Shown in pieces: positions 1 to 9,815 of a stretch of DNA of 64,000 nucleotides. Below the pieces are notes generated by a model. The model saw nothing but the letters and a program-made list of their open reading frames with translations. It ran no database searches and had not been told where the DNA came from. The DNA is from Fusibacter ferrireducens (GTDB lineage Bacteria > Bacillota > Clostridia > Peptostreptococcales > Acidaminobacteraceae), in contig NZ_JADKNH010000015.1 of NCBI RefSeq assembly GCF_015352425.1, positions 58,775 to 122,774 of the forward strand. Direction: 5' to 3'. Position 1 is the stretch's first letter, and each line of letters opens with the position of its first letter. A program made the position numbers and the translations under genes.

Positions 1-1
1 G

Positions 2-1858
2 ATTCACGCATTGCTGGAATATCACGGCGTCTCTAAAGACGTCCCCTTTAAGGACTTTCCAAAACAGTTGAAACAGGAAATCTTTTACGGTACGGGTAAA
101 CGCAATGTGACATTCCAATATGACAGTAAGTATGTGGGCTTTTCAGAATTTAACCGTCCATTTGAAGGTCTGGTCAACAATTATGAGAGAAGGTATGCGG
201 CCACCACTTCAGAGTATATCAGACAGAAAATCGATGAGTTTATGAGTCTCATTGAGTGTGAGACCTGTCATGGAAATCGCTTAAAGGACGAAGTTTTAGC
301 GGTTACAGTGGGTGGTAAGAGCATCATTGAAGTGACAGCGTTATCGGTAAAAGATGCCATTGTCTTTTTTGAGAACTTGAAGCTTGGCTCTACGCAAATG
401 GAGATTGCTGATCAAATTCTAAAGGAGATCAATGCGAGGTTGCTATTTCTTAAAAATGTTGGACTTGAATACTTATCACTTGCACGTGCAGCCAGTACGT
501 TATCGGGTGGTGAATCACAACGTATTAGACTGGCAACGCAAATAGGATCAGGCTTAGTGGGTGTGCTCTACATTTTAGATGAACCCAGCATAGGGCTCCA
601 TCAAAAAGACAACCAAAAACTTTTAAAAACACTTCGAAATCTCACGGATCTTGGCAATACCCTAATCGTCGTTGAACACGATGAGGAAACCATTATGGAA
701 GCAGATTACATTTTGGATTTAGGACCAGGTGCTGGTGAACACGGTGGTGAAATCATAGCAGAGGGCACGATTGAAGATATATTGGCTTCGGAAGCATCGC
801 TAACCGGTCAGTACTTATCAGGCAAGAAAAAGATTGAAGTGCCAGCAGTGAGACGTACTTCAAATGGCAACAAAATTACGATAAAAGGTGCCTCTGAAAA
901 CAACCTTAAAAATATTAATGTGGATATTCCTCTGGGTGTATTCTGTTCAATCACAGGGGTATCTGGCTCTGGAAAGAGCACTTTAATCAATGAGATTCTC
1001 TATAAGTCATGTGCAATAAAACTTAACAAGAGCCGAATGAAAGCTGGAAAACACGATGAAATTATAGGTCTTGAACATATTGACAAGGTAATTGATATTG
1101 ATCAATCACCGATTGGAAGAACGCCGAGATCAAATCCTGCAACTTATACAGGTGTCTTTGACCACATTAGAGATATCTTTGCACAAGTACCTGAAGCCAA
1201 GATGCGAGGTTATCAAAAAGGGCGATTTAGCTTCAATGTAAATGGCGGCAGATGTGAGCATTGTAAAGGTGATGGGATCATAAAAATCGAAATGCATTTT
1301 TTGCCTGATGTCTATGTTCAATGTGATGTGTGTAAGGGCAAGAGATATAACCGTGAAACTTTAGAAGTGCGCTATAAAGGCAAGAACATAGCAGATGTGT
1401 TGGAATTAACAGTGGAAGAGGCACTTGAGTATTTTGCCAATATTCCGAAGATTAAAAGAAAAATTCAAACGCTTCATGATGTTGGACTGGGTTACATCAG
1501 ATTAGGACAACCGTCTACTCAACTATCTGGTGGAGAGGCACAGCGTATAAAACTTGCCACCGAACTGAGCAAGGTGAGTACTGGGAAGACGCTCTATATT
1601 TTAGATGAGCCGACAACTGGACTTCATACGGCAGATGTTCACAACCTCATTGAGGTGCTTCAAAAATTAGTAGATGCCGGTAATACGATTGTAGTCATTG
1701 AACACAATTTAGACGTGATTAAGTCTTCGGATCATATTATCGATTTGGGACCAGATGGTGGCGACAACGGCGGGACTATATTGGTCACTGGGACCCCAGA
1801 ACACGTGGCAAAACACAAGACTTCTTACACCGGCGAATTTTTGAGAAAGATGCTCTAA
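2..1858 (+). CDS. uvrA: UvrA excinuclease ABC subunit A, 3' part
   Basis: DNA damage recognition ATPase of UvrABC nucleotide excision repair. The frame is open from base 2, so the 5' end lies outside the window; about 619 residues of a usual ~940 are present, and the N-terminal Walker A is missing. Visible: a CETCHG zinc-module half, the first ABC signature [13 protein letters not shown] with Walker [12 protein letters not shown], the second Walker [11 protein letters not shown], the second zinc finger (CEHC...CDVC around residues 415-445), the second signature [13 protein letters not shown] and [11 protein letters not shown]. The TTG at base 11 is internal, not the true start. uvrC follows about 1 kb downstream on the same strand, with a reverse-strand gene between. 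Identity is secure. Confidence 0.97.
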   Translation: MHALLEYHGVSKDVPFKDFPKQLKQEIFYGTGKRNVTFQYDSKYVGFSEFNRPFEGLVNNYERRYAATTSEYIRQKIDEFMSLIECETCHGNRLKDEVLAVTVGGKSIIEVTALSVKDAIVFFENLKLGSTQMEIADQILKEINARLLFLKNVGLEYLSLARAASTLSGGESQRIRLATQIGSGLVGVLYILDEPSIGLHQKDNQKLLKTLRNLTDLGNTLIVVEHDEETIMEADYILDLGPGAGEHGGEIIAEGTIEDILASEASLTGQYLSGKKKIEVPAVRRTSNGNKITIKGASENNLKNINVDIPLGVFCSITGVSGSGKSTLINEILYKSCAIKLNKSRMKAGKHDEIIGLEHIDKVIDIDQSPIGRTPRSNPATYTGVFDHIRDIFAQVPEAKMRGYQKGRFSFNVNGGRCEHCKGDGIIKIEMHFLPDVYVQCDVCKGKRYNRETLEVRYKGKNIADVLELTVEEALEYFANIPKIKRKIQTLHDVGLGYIRLGQPSTQLSGGEAQRIKLATELSKVSTGKTLYILDEPTTGLHTADVHNLIEVLQKLVDAGNTIVVIEHNLDVIKSSDHIIDLGPDGGDNGGTILVTGTPEHVAKHKTSYTGEFLRKML

Positions 1859-1869
1859 GCGATCGTTAA

Positions 1870-1925
1870 GATAAATGATACAAATAATAAGATAAATAAT
1901 ACAAATGATACAAATAATATGTTAT
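1870..1925. repeat. AT-rich imperfect direct repeat after uvrA
   Basis: A 17-mer, AAATGATACAAATAATA, occurs at 1873-1889 and again at 1903-1919 (30-base spacing), with a degenerate copy between. Low-complexity spacer; no function is evident. Confidence 0.6.
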
Positions 1926-1994
1926 ATGAATGATATATATACAATGTATATGGATTTGTATAAACAATATGTAAAACAGACTAAGGGACATTAA

Positions 1995-2034
1995 AATAGG
2001 TGCTTCATCACGTGTAGTGAATGGAGCACCTATT
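1995..2034 (-). terminator. Terminator of the reverse-strand membrane protein gene
   Basis: Perfect 10-bp stem AATAGGTGCT / AGCACCTATT with an inner TTCA/TGAA pairing. On the reverse strand it is followed by TTTTAATG, so it best serves the gene at 2048-2716; it may also stop uvrA transcription. Confidence 0.7.
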
Positions 2035-2047
2035 GGTCTATGGCGTG

Positions 2048-2716
2048 CTAATATGGTTTAATGGCCTTTACTTTTTGTGCGCTCAAATAACTGGTGATGT
2101 TACTTACATAAGAAGGTTCAGCTTCAACAGCAATTTTACCTTGCTCGTTTTCAAGGACGAGATAAATAATTTGACCTTCGATGTAGTAATACTTAAAATC
2201 AGTATAATGATAAACGCCAGAATGTGAGTAGAGCATGGACCCAAATGGAAAGTCAAGTCTGAAATCTAGGCCTGAAATAAGGATGTATTCTCTGCCAAAG
2301 TAGGCTTTAGTTGTCTTGTAAGTCACATAAATCCATAATTCTGAAATGAATAGCCAAATGGCAAATGTAAAATAATGCACGGGTAAAAGCGCTTTTAAAT
2401 CCAGTTTATTTCCCGTTGCAGGGAACAATATAACCAGAAAAGCAATCGCATAAAAGGTAATGCGATGAATGGCTTTAGCGTCGTGAATGGCAAGCTGAAA
2501 TAGGGATTCGTCTTTTAACTTATATTTTTTAAGTACCCCTTTACGCATGATAAGTTGTATCCATGGAAAGACTAAAAGCAACGAGGCCGCAAGGTAATTG
2601 ATATAAAAAGTAGGTTGTTCCATGGCAAAGGGCAACATGGGTATAATCGAGAAATAATAAAAAATAATTGCCAATAAGCCTGTAAAAAAAATTAGAGATC
2701 GTGTTGTATTGTTCAT
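2048..2716 (-). CDS. Predicted membrane protein of unknown function
   Basis: 222 residues, family not recognised. The first ~130 residues hold about four hydrophobic segments (starting near residues 7, 38, 88 and 114). They are followed by a soluble ~90-residue C-terminal part rich in Tyr and Phe. The layout resembles small proteins with a membrane anchor plus a beta-rich cytoplasmic domain (PH-like), but that is only inference. The start ATG at 2716 has GAGGAG nine bases upstream on the reverse strand. It is divergent from uvrC and its own hairpin terminator lies just downstream. A reverse-strand TATAAT lies at 2762-2767. Confidence 0.8.
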   Translation of the reverse strand: MNNTTRSLIFFTGLLAIIFYYFSIIPMLPFAMEQPTFYINYLAASLLLVFPWIQLIMRKGVLKKYKLKDESLFQLAIHDAKAIHRITFYAIAFLVILFPATGNKLDLKALLPVHYFTFAIWLFISELWIYVTYKTTKAYFGREYILISGLDFRLDFPFGSMLYSHSGVYHYTDFKYYYIEGQIIYLVLENEQGKIAVEAEPSYVSNITSYLSAQKVKAIKPY

Positions 2717-2852
2717 GAAAAGTCTCCTCGCTAAATCTAAAATCCAAAGCTCTAAGTATTTATTATACTAAAAAAACCAGAATACTAAAACACTTTATGA
2801 AAAAAATCAGCTATAATAAACGTAGGTTTCATTGGGAAAGGAATTGTGAAAA

Positions 2853-4859
2853 ATGTCTGAAAATTTTGTAGTGAAAGATCATATAAAAGAACAACTCAAA
2901 AGACTCCCGCATAATCCTGGCGTTTATATTATGAAGGATCATGCAGGAGAGATCATATATGTTGGCAAATCCAAAAACCTCAAGAATCGTGTGAGTTCCT
3001 ATTTTAGAGGCTTTAGCTCTCATATGCCCAAGGTTCAAACTATGGTGATCAATATCGCTGAATTTGAATACTTTATAACGGATACAGAAGTGGAAGCGCT
3101 GATACTTGAAGCCAATTTGATAAAAAAATACTTGCCACGGTTCAATATTCTTCTAAAAGACGATAAAATGTATCCCTTTATTGTTGTTACGGTGGAAGAG
3201 GCATTTCCACGTGTAATTATGACGCGCAATTATTCGGGTAAAGGTAAACACTTTGGACCTTACATGAGTTCAGATCAAGTGCGGAAAACACTCGAGGTTA
3301 TTCAGAGTATTTTTCCGCTTAGAGAATGCAGCAAGAAAATTACAAATAAAATAGATAGACCCTGTCTCAATTTTCATATTGGCAGGTGTGCAGGGGCTTG
3401 TAATCACGCAATCACTAAAGAGGATTACAGAAGTTATGTCAATCAAGTACTACAATTTTTGAACGGTGACAGAGACTGGCTGATCAAAGATTTAAATCAA
3501 CAAATGCTCAACGCGGCTGAGGCCTTAAACTTTGAAAAAGCAGCTGAAATTCGAGATAAGATCAATGCGTTAAATGCTCTCAATGAAAAGCAAAAAGCCA
3601 TTCAAGCGAATGGTAAGAATCAAGATTTCATTGCATTTTACAGTTTTGAAGAACGAACCTGTGTCATGCTTTTTCAAGTTAGAGGTGGCAAAATTGAGGG
3701 GAGAGAATCTCACAACATCTCCAATGCCTTAGGCATGAGCGCATCAGATATATTGACATCTTTTATAACGCAATATTACTCTGGGGCATTGATGATACCA
3801 AAAGAAATCTATCTGTCGGATGAAATAGAAATGAAAGCACTTTACTCAGACTGGTTGACAAAACTACTTGGAACTAAAGTTGAGATTTATGTGCCACAGA
3901 AGGGTGAAAAGAAAAAACTCATAGATTTGGTGAGCAAGAACGCCAAGGAATACATCATCAAATTTCAAGAAAAAATTGATAGAGAAATTCGATTTAGAGA
4001 ATCTGCCGAGAGCGAACTCAAGGATTTGTTGGGCATACCGCATAATATTAAACTTAGGAGATTAGAAGCCTATGACATATCCAATACATCTGGTGTATAC
4101 TCTGTAGGGAGTATGGTTGTCTTCGAGGATGGGAAGAAGAAACGCAGTGATTACAGACGCTACAGGATTAAAACCATTGAAGGCGCAAATGATTATGGTT
4201 CTATGCAGGAAGTGCTTTACAGACGCTTTAAAAGAGGGTTGGAAGAACAAAATATCGCGCTTGAAAACGGTATTGGCGAAGGTAAGTTCATTCACTTTCC
4301 AGATGTGCTTTTGATAGATGGAGGCAAGGGACATGTCAATGCGGTGCAAGAGGTATTAAACGCGCTTAAAATTGATATTCCCTGTGTTGGAATGGTCAAA
4401 GATGATTATCATAAAACAGAAGACCTATATTTTCAGGGTGAACTCTGTGGCCTAAAGCAAAAGCATAATGCCTTTAAGCTCATTTATGAAATTCAAGAGG
4501 AAGTCCATCGGTTTGCCATTGAATACCACAAATCTTTGAGGTCTAAGGAAATGACGTCCTCTATACTAGATGAGATTCCAGGTATCGGTGAAAAACGCAA
4601 AATTGCGCTGTTAAAACAGTTTCAGTCCATTGAAAATATAAAGGCGGCTCAAGTGACAGATCTTGAAAAAGTAGAAGGCATTCATAGAACCGTAGCTCAG
4701 AGCATCTATGACTATTTTCATATTAAGGCAAATACGGCTTCACCTGTTACGACAAATGCGGCTTCATCTGAAAATTCAGATCCAACGGAGTATATGGATT
4801 CAACCGAGAATAAGGGTTCCACTGAGAATATGGACCCATCTGAGCATTCGGAAAAGTAG
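2853..4859 (+). CDS. uvrC: UvrC excinuclease ABC subunit C
   Basis: Nuclease subunit that makes the dual incision in nucleotide excision repair. The N-terminal GIY-YIG domain is clear (NPGVYIMKD, IIYVGKSKNLKNRV). A CxxxC-type cysteine cluster around GRCAGAC, a UVR helix hairpin (NFEKAAEIRDKI, residues ~228-240), the RNase H-like C-terminal endonuclease (AYDISNTSG, LLIDGGKGH) and helix-hairpin-helix DEIPGIGEKRKIALL follow in the usual order. At 668 residues it is longer than the usual ~600. The excess is a Ser/Thr/Glu/Asn-rich tail of about 45 residues with repeats of the type STEN. Start ATG 2853 follows GGAAAGGAA. A -10-like TATAAT is at 2812-2817; no good -35 was seen. Confidence 0.97.
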   Translation: MSENFVVKDHIKEQLKRLPHNPGVYIMKDHAGEIIYVGKSKNLKNRVSSYFRGFSSHMPKVQTMVINIAEFEYFITDTEVEALILEANLIKKYLPRFNILLKDDKMYPFIVVTVEEAFPRVIMTRNYSGKGKHFGPYMSSDQVRKTLEVIQSIFPLRECSKKITNKIDRPCLNFHIGRCAGACNHAITKEDYRSYVNQVLQFLNGDRDWLIKDLNQQMLNAAEALNFEKAAEIRDKINALNALNEKQKAIQANGKNQDFIAFYSFEERTCVMLFQVRGGKIEGRESHNISNALGMSASDILTSFITQYYSGALMIPKEIYLSDEIEMKALYSDWLTKLLGTKVEIYVPQKGEKKKLIDLVSKNAKEYIIKFQEKIDREIRFRESAESELKDLLGIPHNIKLRRLEAYDISNTSGVYSVGSMVVFEDGKKKRSDYRRYRIKTIEGANDYGSMQEVLYRRFKRGLEEQNIALENGIGEGKFIHFPDVLLIDGGKGHVNAVQEVLNALKIDIPCVGMVKDDYHKTEDLYFQGELCGLKQKHNAFKLIYEIQEEVHRFAIEYHKSLRSKEMTSSILDEIPGIGEKRKIALLKQFQSIENIKAAQVTDLEKVEGIHRTVAQSIYDYFHIKANTASPVTTNAASSENSDPTEYMDSTENKGSTENMDPSEHSEK

Positions 4860-4885
4860 ATAAATTAGTCACAAACAAGATGTGT

Positions 4886-4915
4886 AGCACCCCGTCTATA
4901 GGGGTGTTATTTTTG
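4886..4915 (+). terminator. Terminator after uvrC
   Basis: Stem CACCCC / GGGGTG with a 7-base loop, followed by TTATTTTTG. Confidence 0.75.
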
Positions 4916-5121
4916 TCACAATTATGAATTTGTTCAAAATAAGCACAGTGTTTGTACAAAGTATACACAGTGAAGGTGCAAAAAAAGATGCAAGCATTAA
5001 CAAAAAACATATTAATTGTAAATAATGTAAGAAGTAATATTGGGAATAGTGTTAGAATTTCAACAATTATAGCGTATCAAATATTACAAAAAATTATAAA
5101 ATGAGAAAGCTTATTTTTGTG

Positions 5122-5150
5122 TATACATTATAATCATTCTATGTTATAAT
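5122..5150 (+). promoter_or_regulatory. Sigma-A-type promoter of the hydrogenase operon
   Basis: TATACA at 5122-5127 and TATAAT at 5145-5150 are separated by 17 bases. A second TATAAT is at 5129-5134 but lacks a -35. The predicted start point is near 5157, directly before the Rex-like operator, leaving a leader of about 115 bases before the first gene. Confidence 0.6.
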
Positions 5151-5162
5151 CTTATCGAATAT

Positions 5163-5180
5163 AGGTTAATTAATTAACAA
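5163..5180 (+). promoter_or_regulatory. Candidate Rex operator of the hydrogenase operon
   Basis: The palindrome GTTAATTAATTAAC followed by AA matches the Rex consensus TTGTTAANNNNTTAACAA at all fixed positions except the first two. It begins about six bases after the predicted start point, where a bound repressor would block transcription. Rex is the NADH/NAD+-sensing repressor known to control fermentation and hydrogenase genes in Clostridia. Confidence 0.65.
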
Positions 5181-5272
5181 ACAGCTTTAATCCTAGTGAA
5201 ATGCTAGGAATTGGACAGTTCGGGTTATGTTCGAGCTCAGTCGAATGTACGAAGTATAAGGAGGAACTATTA

Positions 5273-5752
5273 ATGGCCAAAAACTTTTTAACAGAAGAAA
5301 ATTTTGCGAAGCTTAATAGGGTAATTGAAGAGCATAAAGATATGCAAGGTCCTTTGATGCCTATTTTACATGAAGCGCAACACATTTTCGGTGCAATTCC
5401 TATGGAAGTACAAAAAGTTATTTCTGAAAAACTACATGTACCTTTAGCTGAAATTTATGGCGTTGTTACATTCTATTCTCAATTCACGTTGGAACCTAAA
5501 GGTGAGTACTTAATCGGTATATGCTTAGGAACTGCATGCTATGTTAGAGGTGCACAAAGCATAATTGATAAAGTCGTTGAACTTACAGGTGTAACTGTTG
5601 GTAAGACATCTGCCGATGGAAAATTTTCATTAGAAGCAACAAGATGTATTGGGGCTTGCGGACTTGCTCCAGTATTAACAATTAATGAAGACGTTTATGG
5701 AAGACTCGTACTTGAAGATATTCCAGGCATTATTGCGAAATATCAAGGTTAG
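5273..5752 (+). CDS. hydC: HydC, NuoE-like [2Fe-2S] subunit of NAD-linked [FeFe] hydrogenase
   Basis: 159 residues, thioredoxin-like [2Fe-2S] subunit related to complex I NuoE. It passes electrons between the flavoprotein subunit and the other clusters. The cysteine pattern CLGTACYVRG ... CIGACGLAP is intact. The start ATG 5273 is chosen because AAGGAGGAACTATTA precedes it; the reading frame stays open upstream to 5201 but those residues look non-coding. First gene of a four-gene operon with very strong ribosome binding sites, 17 bases from the next gene. Confidence 0.95.
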   Translation: MAKNFLTEENFAKLNRVIEEHKDMQGPLMPILHEAQHIFGAIPMEVQKVISEKLHVPLAEIYGVVTFYSQFTLEPKGEYLIGICLGTACYVRGAQSIIDKVVELTGVTVGKTSADGKFSLEATRCIGACGLAPVLTINEDVYGRLVLEDIPGIIAKYQG

Positions 5753-5769
5753 ACTTAGGAGGAATACGA

Positions 5770-6135
5770 ATGAAATCTTTAGCTGAATTATCAAAGATCA
5801 GAGAAGAAGCTCTTAAAAAAGTAGACTTAAGAACAGATAGAAAAGGTACAAGAATTGTTGTTGGTATGGCAACTTGCGGTATTTCTGCAGGCGCTAGACC
5901 TGTACTTGCGGCATTAATGGATGAAGCTCAAAAAAGAGGCCTTAAAGATATTGAAATCACTCAAACGGGTTGTGTTGGTGTTTGTAGATTAGAGCCGATG
6001 ATCGATGTGTACAAAGAAGGCGAAGAAAAAGTAACTTATGTTGAATTAACAGAAGAGAAAGCAAGAAGAATTATTGCTGAACATGTTGTTAATGGCAATA
6101 TTGTTATGGAATACACTATCGGAGCTGCTGAATAG
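5770..6135 (+). CDS. Small [2Fe-2S] thioredoxin-like ferredoxin protein of the hydrogenase operon
   Basis: 121 residues. A thioredoxin-fold ferredoxin-like protein often encoded between the NuoE-like and NuoF-like hydrogenase genes. Visible cysteines are in MATCGISAGARPV and TGCVGVCRLEP, so only three of the four expected cluster ligands of classical [2Fe-2S] thioredoxin-like ferredoxins are seen; I believe this is normal for the family, but cluster binding is uncertain. AGGAGG is seven bases before ATG 5770. It probably acts as an accessory electron carrier or assembly partner of HydB. Confidence 0.88.
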   Translation: MKSLAELSKIREEALKKVDLRTDRKGTRIVVGMATCGISAGARPVLAALMDEAQKRGLKDIEITQTGCVGVCRLEPMIDVYKEGEEKVTYVELTEEKARRIIAEHVVNGNIVMEYTIGAAE

Positions 6136-6166
6136 GGACCAATAATCAATTTGAGGAGGTAAATAA

Positions 6167-7963
6167 ATGGATTTTTATAGATCACATGTACTTGTATGTG
6201 GGGGAACCGGATGTACATCTTCAGGCGCAGTATCAATTGAAGAAATGTTCAAAACTCAATTACAAGCAAAAGGATTAGATAAAGAAGTTAAGGTTGTTAG
6301 AACGGGATGTTTTGGACTTTGTGAAGCAGGTCCAATTTGTATCGTCTATCCAGAAGGTTCTTTCTACTCAAGAGTAGAACTCAAAGACGTGGAAAGAATT
6401 GTAGATGAACATTTATTAAAAGGTCGAATTGTAAAAGATTTATTATTCGTGGATAAATCTGCTAATGTAACAGATATAGCAACATCAATTAATGATGTTA
6501 CTTTCTATAAAAAGCAAAAAAGAGTTGTATTGAGAAACTGTGGTGTGATCAACCCAGAAGTGATCGAAGAATACATCGCATTTGATGGCTACAAAGCATT
6601 AGGTAAAGCGTTGACTGAAATGACTCCAACTGAAGTTGTAGATGTCATCAAAAAATCAGGACTTCGTGGCCGTGGAGGCGGGGGATTCCCAACAGGTCTT
6701 AAATGGGAATTTACTCAAAAATCTCAAGGGGACATCAAGTATGTAGCTTGTAATGCCGATGAGGGAGATCCAGGCGCATTCATGGACAGATCTGTTCTTG
6801 AAGGCGATCCACATGCAATTATCGAAGCAATGGCAATTGCAGCATATGCAATTGGCGCTGAAAAAGGTTATGTATATATCAGAGCAGAGTACCCAATCGC
6901 TGTTAAGCGTTTAGGTATTGCAATCGCTCAAGCTAAAGAGATGGGCCTTTTAGGACAAGATATCTTTGGCACAGGCTTCAACTTTGACCTTGAAATCAGA
7001 CTTGGCGCTGGCGCATTCGTATGTGGTGAAGAAACTGCATTAATCGCTTCAATTGAAGGCGAAAGAGGCATGCCTAGACCAAAACCACCATTCCCTGCTC
7101 AAAAAGGAATCTTTGGCAAACCAACATTGATCAACAACGTTGAGACTTATGCTGTGGTTGCTCAAATTATCTTAAATGGTGCTGAATGGTTTACTGCAAT
7201 GGGAACAGAAAGATCTCCAGGTACGAAAGTATTTGCACTTGGCGGTAAGATCAACAACACTGGTCTTGTTGAAATTCCAATGGGAACACCACTTAGAGAA
7301 GTTATCTATGATATCGGTGGCGGTATTCCTAATGGTAAAGCATTTAAAGCGGTTCAAACAGGTGGACCATCAGGTGGATGTATCACTGCAGATCACTTGG
7401 ATACGCCAATCGATTTCGACACATTAACATCTCTTGGCTCAATGATGGGTTCAGGCGGTATGATCGTCGTTGATGAAGACAACTGTATGGTTGACTTCGC
7501 AAGATTCTTCCTTGACTTTACAGTGGATGAGTCATGTGGTAAATGTGTGCCATGTCGTGAAGGTACTAAGAGAATGCTTGAAATTTTAAATAAAATCACA
7601 TCTGGTAATGGTACTTTAAAAGATTTAGATACTTTAGAAGAGTTAGCTTACGCGATTAAAGACTCTGCACTTTGTGGCTTAGGCCAAACAGCTCCAAACC
7701 CAGTATTATCAACTATGAAGTATTTTAGAGATGAGTATGTTGCACATGTTGTAGATAAAAAATGTCCAGCTGGCATGTGTAAAGATTTATTACAAGTTGT
7801 AATTGGCGACGGATGTATCGGTTGTACAGCATGTAAACGTGTTTGTCCAGTTGATGCAATTACTGGAGAAGTAAAAGGTGTCCATGTTATTGATCAAAGC
7901 AAATGTATCAAATGTGGTGCTTGTATCCCTAAATGTCCTAAGAAAGTAATTGTTAAACAATAA
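6167..7963 (+). CDS. hydB: HydB, NuoF-like flavoprotein subunit of NAD-linked [FeFe] hydrogenase
   Basis: 598 residues. NADH- and FMN-binding subunit of the trimeric, potentially electron-bifurcating hydrogenase. Order: N-terminal thioredoxin-like [2Fe-2S] domain (CGGTGCTSSG, RTGCFGLCEAGP), NADH/FMN region (GLRGRGGGGFPTGLKW, CNADEGDPGAFMDR), SLBB region, [4Fe-4S] motif CGKCVPCREG, and a C-terminal two-cluster ferredoxin domain (CIGCTACKRVCP, CIKCGACIPKCP). Length and architecture match HydB of acetogens and Thermotoga. Start ATG 6167 has GAGGAGG nearby. Bifurcation (joint use of ferredoxin and NADH) is inferred from family architecture. Confidence 0.96.
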   Translation: MDFYRSHVLVCGGTGCTSSGAVSIEEMFKTQLQAKGLDKEVKVVRTGCFGLCEAGPICIVYPEGSFYSRVELKDVERIVDEHLLKGRIVKDLLFVDKSANVTDIATSINDVTFYKKQKRVVLRNCGVINPEVIEEYIAFDGYKALGKALTEMTPTEVVDVIKKSGLRGRGGGGFPTGLKWEFTQKSQGDIKYVACNADEGDPGAFMDRSVLEGDPHAIIEAMAIAAYAIGAEKGYVYIRAEYPIAVKRLGIAIAQAKEMGLLGQDIFGTGFNFDLEIRLGAGAFVCGEETALIASIEGERGMPRPKPPFPAQKGIFGKPTLINNVETYAVVAQIILNGAEWFTAMGTERSPGTKVFALGGKINNTGLVEIPMGTPLREVIYDIGGGIPNGKAFKAVQTGGPSGGCITADHLDTPIDFDTLTSLGSMMGSGGMIVVDEDNCMVDFARFFLDFTVDESCGKCVPCREGTKRMLEILNKITSGNGTLKDLDTLEELAYAIKDSALCGLGQTAPNPVLSTMKYFRDEYVAHVVDKKCPAGMCKDLLQVVIGDGCIGCTACKRVCPVDAITGEVKGVHVIDQSKCIKCGACIPKCPKKVIVKQ

Positions 7964-8012
7964 TTTGGGCTTTTGACGTTTAATGAGATTATAAGAAAGA
8001 GGTGTACAAATC

Positions 8013-9764
8013 GTGAGTAACGTATCTTTAATTATAAATGGCGCGAACTACGAAGTGCCAAGCAATTTAACTGTTTTAGAAGCAGCTAGAACTGTAGGTA
8101 TCGATATTCCAACATTATGTTTCTTAAAGGACATCAATGAAGTTGGTGCTTGTAGAGTATGTGTGGTTGAAGTAGAGGGTGCTAGAGCACTTCAAGCGTC
8201 ATGTGTATTGCCTGTTAGAGAAGGCATGGTCGTAAACACAAATACAGGTAGAGTAAGAAATGCAAGAAAAAATACGGTTGAGCTTTTATTGGCGAACCAC
8301 AACAGAGAATGTACAACTTGTGTCAGAAGCAAGAACTGTGAATTACAATCCGTATCAGAAGAATTAGGCATCAGAGATATTCGCTTTGAAGGCGCTAAGA
8401 GAGAGCCTAAGTTTGACGATGCATCTTATTCAATCGTAAGAGATTCAAGCAAATGTATCCTTTGCGGTCGTTGCGTAAGCGCATGTAAAAACGTTCAAGG
8501 CATCGGCATCTTAGACTTCTTAAACAGAGGATTTGATACCACTGTGGGACCAGCGTTTGAAATGAGCATGAACGATGCGCCATGTATCTACTGTGGACAA
8601 TGTATGGTTGTATGTCCAGTGGGTGCTTTATCTGAGAAATCGGGCATTGATCGCGTATGGAGCGCACTTGAAGACAAATCTAAACATGTAATCGTTCAAT
8701 CTGCTCCAGCAGTAAGAGCGGCACTTGGTGAAGAATTCGGATACGAAATCGGCACAAACGTTACTGGTAAACTTGCAACAGCCTTAAGAAAATTAGGCTT
8801 TGCTAAAATATTTGATACAAACTGGGCTGCTGACGTTACTATAATGGAAGAGGGCACAGAATTACTTGGACGTCTTAAAAATGGCGGCAAATTGCCAATG
8901 ATTACATCTTGTTCACCAGGTTGGGTAAGATATATCGAATTTAACTATCCAGATTTATTGGAGCATTTATCTTCTTGTAAGTCACCACAAAACATGTTTG
9001 GTGCACTTGCTAAGAGCTATTATGCTGAGAAGCATGGCATTGATCCTAAAGACATCGTCGTTGTATCTGTAATGCCTTGTACATCTAAAAAATCAGAAAT
9101 TGAAAGACCAGAGCTTTCGGTTAATGGATTACAAGATGTGGATATTTCAATTACAACAAGAGAACTTGCTAGAATGATCAAAGAAGCTAGAATTGAGTTT
9201 GATAAACTTGAAGAAGGTACATTTGATGCGTTCATGGGTGATTACTCAGGTGCAGGTGTTATCTTTGGTGCAACTGGCGGGGTTATGGAAGCAGCTCTTA
9301 GAACAGTAGCTGACGTATTAACTGGCCAAGACCTTGAAAACGTAGATTATACAGCGGTAAGAGGTATCGAAGGCATTAAAGAAGCAACTGTCAATATTGC
9401 AGGTACAGATGTTAAAATTGCCGTGGCACATAACACAACTAACGCTGGGATCTTATTGGATAAGATCAGAGCTGGAGAAGCAGATTATCACTTCATCGAA
9501 ATCATGGCTTGCCCTGGTGGATGTGTAAACGGTGGTGGACAACCTATTCAACCTGCTAACGTGAGAAACGTTATTGATCTTAGAGCTGAAAGAGCGAAAG
9601 CACTTTACTCAGAAGATGCTTCAAAAGCAGTTAGAAAATCACACAAAAACCCTGAAATCAAAAAACTATACGATGAGTATCTTGGTGAGCCTAACAGCCA
9701 TAAAGCGCATGAATTACTTCATACGCATTACTATGCAAGAGAGCAATATCCAATTAAAAAATAG
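8013..9764 (+). CDS. hydA: HydA, catalytic [FeFe] hydrogenase subunit
   Basis: 583 residues; reduces protons to H2 at the H-cluster. N-terminal [2Fe-2S] ferredoxin domain (C36, C47, C50, C64), His-ligated cluster motif (H96, C100, C103, C109), and two [4Fe-4S] motifs (C148-C158 and C191-C201). The catalytic domain has the signatures TSCSPGW (near 298), MPCTSKKSE and MACPGGCVNGGGQP. A short C-terminal small-subunit segment is present. The start is GTG 8013 after AAAGAGGTG. Last gene of the operon, followed by a terminator. With HydC and HydB it forms a soluble NAD-dependent, probably bifurcating complex. Confidence 0.97.
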   Translation: MSNVSLIINGANYEVPSNLTVLEAARTVGIDIPTLCFLKDINEVGACRVCVVEVEGARALQASCVLPVREGMVVNTNTGRVRNARKNTVELLLANHNRECTTCVRSKNCELQSVSEELGIRDIRFEGAKREPKFDDASYSIVRDSSKCILCGRCVSACKNVQGIGILDFLNRGFDTTVGPAFEMSMNDAPCIYCGQCMVVCPVGALSEKSGIDRVWSALEDKSKHVIVQSAPAVRAALGEEFGYEIGTNVTGKLATALRKLGFAKIFDTNWAADVTIMEEGTELLGRLKNGGKLPMITSCSPGWVRYIEFNYPDLLEHLSSCKSPQNMFGALAKSYYAEKHGIDPKDIVVVSVMPCTSKKSEIERPELSVNGLQDVDISITTRELARMIKEARIEFDKLEEGTFDAFMGDYSGAGVIFGATGGVMEAALRTVADVLTGQDLENVDYTAVRGIEGIKEATVNIAGTDVKIAVAHNTTNAGILLDKIRAGEADYHFIEIMACPGGCVNGGGQPIQPANVRNVIDLRAERAKALYSEDASKAVRKSHKNPEIKKLYDEYLGEPNSHKAHELLHTHYYAREQYPIKK

Positions 9765-9780
9765 TTTCAAATGTATACTG

Positions 9781-9815
9781 AGCGCTGGCGATTATAAAAT
9801 CGCTGGCGCTTTTTT
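9781..9815 (+). terminator. Terminator of the hydrogenase operon
   Basis: A 12-bp stem (two G-U pairs) between 9781-9792 and 9799-9810, followed by TTTTTT. Confidence 0.85.

Noticed and set aside
5201..5272. Longer N-terminus for HydC from the upstream open frame
   Set aside because: ATG 5273 has a strong AAGGAGG site and gives the normal NuoE length; the upstream stretch includes the leader with a small hairpin and is not conserved-looking.
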